From assembly GCA_035285595.1 (NCBI GenBank), contig JAYKGV010000005.1, forward strand, positions 1 through 39,048: a stretch of 39,048 bases of DNA, in the 5' to 3' direction. Below, piece by piece: positions 38,890-39,048 of the stretch (the stretch's first letter is position 1; the number at the start of each line of letters is the position of its first letter). This DNA comes from VGJW01 sp035285595 (GTDB lineage Bacteria > Cyanobacteriota > Sericytochromatia > S15B-MN24 > VGJW01). Made by a program: the position numbers and the translations under genes. The notes under the pieces are model-generated. The model was given only the letters and a program-made list of their open reading frames with translations. It searched no databases and was not told where the DNA came from.

Positions 38890-38929
38890 TTGACAATCGA
38901 GTGGCAAGGTTCAGTTTAGAACCTGTCAA
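38890..38929 (+). promoter_or_regulatory. rRNA leader: second promoter-like box and nested stem-loop
   Basis: A perfect TTGACA (38890-38895) is followed after 19 bases by TTTAGA, so a second promoter is possible. The same stretch also forms a nested hairpin: TTGACA with TGTCAA (38924-38929), and AGGTTC (38907-38912) with GAACCT (38919-38924) around AGTTTA. A further stem, GAGAGCC with GGGCTTTC, occurs around 38980-39002. These may be leader processing or antitermination elements. Confidence 0.5.
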
Positions 38930-39008
38930 TTCAAGCGAGTGTATGACGGCGTGAGTCGTTGTGCATTCACAAGGACAGCGAGAGCCTGATATTGGGCTTT
39001 CCGGATTT

Positions 39009-39048
39009 CATTCGGAGAGTTTGATCCTGGCTCAGGACGAACGCTGGC
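39009..39048 (+). rRNA. 16S ribosomal RNA, 5' end (truncated by window edge)
   Basis: The conserved AGAGTTTGATCCTGGCTCAG (E. coli positions 8-27) is at 39016-39035, followed by GACGAACGCTGGC. By that alignment the mature 5' end is near 39009. Only about 40 bases are visible. Confidence 0.97.

Overview
The window looks like chromosomal DNA from a GC-rich, double-membraned bacterium. The diderm call rests on at least five lipoproteins with clear lipoboxes, a signal-peptide-bearing beta-rich surface protein, and a Tad/Flp pilus locus with a secretin. The last 40 bases are the 5' end of a 16S rRNA gene. The short visible 16S start (GGACGAACGCTGGC after the conserved leader) cannot fix the phylum. 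NHL-repeat lipoproteins, AfsR/MalT-like giant regulators, a Tad locus and DUF1385 together are compatible with a deep lineage near Cyanobacteria (Sericytochromatia-like) or another little-studied diderm phylum; this is a guess.

Layout. Positions 1-6.7 kb hold the tail of an Rpn/DUF4351-type protein, a class I fumarase (minus), a small lipoprotein, an Old Yellow Enzyme (minus) with a perfect 11-bp inverted repeat just before its start, and a translationally coupled pair of a NahK-like sugar kinase and a DOMON-like protein. From 7 to 13.6 kb lie an NHL-repeat lipoprotein, a 1039-residue STAND ATPase/BTAD regulator that meets it stop-to-stop, a small helical protein and a membrane protein. From 13.6 to 16.9 kb lie tRNA-Pro(TGG), a DUF4332 protein followed by an array of hairpins with C-rich, anti-Shine-Dalgarno-like loops, uppP, two very small genes and a JAMM-like protein.

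From 16.9 to 24.9 kb runs a Tad pilus locus (flp, tadE, cpaB, secretin, tadG, tadZ, cpaF, tadB, tadC). Most genes overlap by 1-4 bases, so they are probably translated as one coupled unit. An AI-2E-family exporter gene on the other strand is wedged between tadB and tadC and overlaps the end of tadB by 165 bases. No prepilin peptidase is visible. A DedA gene, again convergent and overlapping, follows.

From 25.5 to 31.8 kb there is a lipoprotein, then a probable operon of a FAM151/menorin-like GDPD-superfamily protein, a second BTAD regulator (1025 residues) and a Rieske oxygenase, closed by a bidirectional terminator shared with tRNA-Leu(GAG). From 32 to 34.9 kb are a coupled set of envelope genes and a convergent lipoprotein. 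From 35 to 38.8 kb runs a tight housekeeping operon, trpS-rluB-rodZ-like-DUF1385, which leads into a strong rRNA promoter region.

Recurring themes are stop/start overlaps (ATGA, GTGA, TTGA, TGATG), convergent genes that overlap at their 3' ends instead of being separated by terminators, and several genes without a Shine-Dalgarno but with a -10-like box 6-8 bases before the start codon, suggesting leaderless transcripts. The candidate novelty I rate highest is the tandem C-rich-loop hairpin array at 14490-14604.
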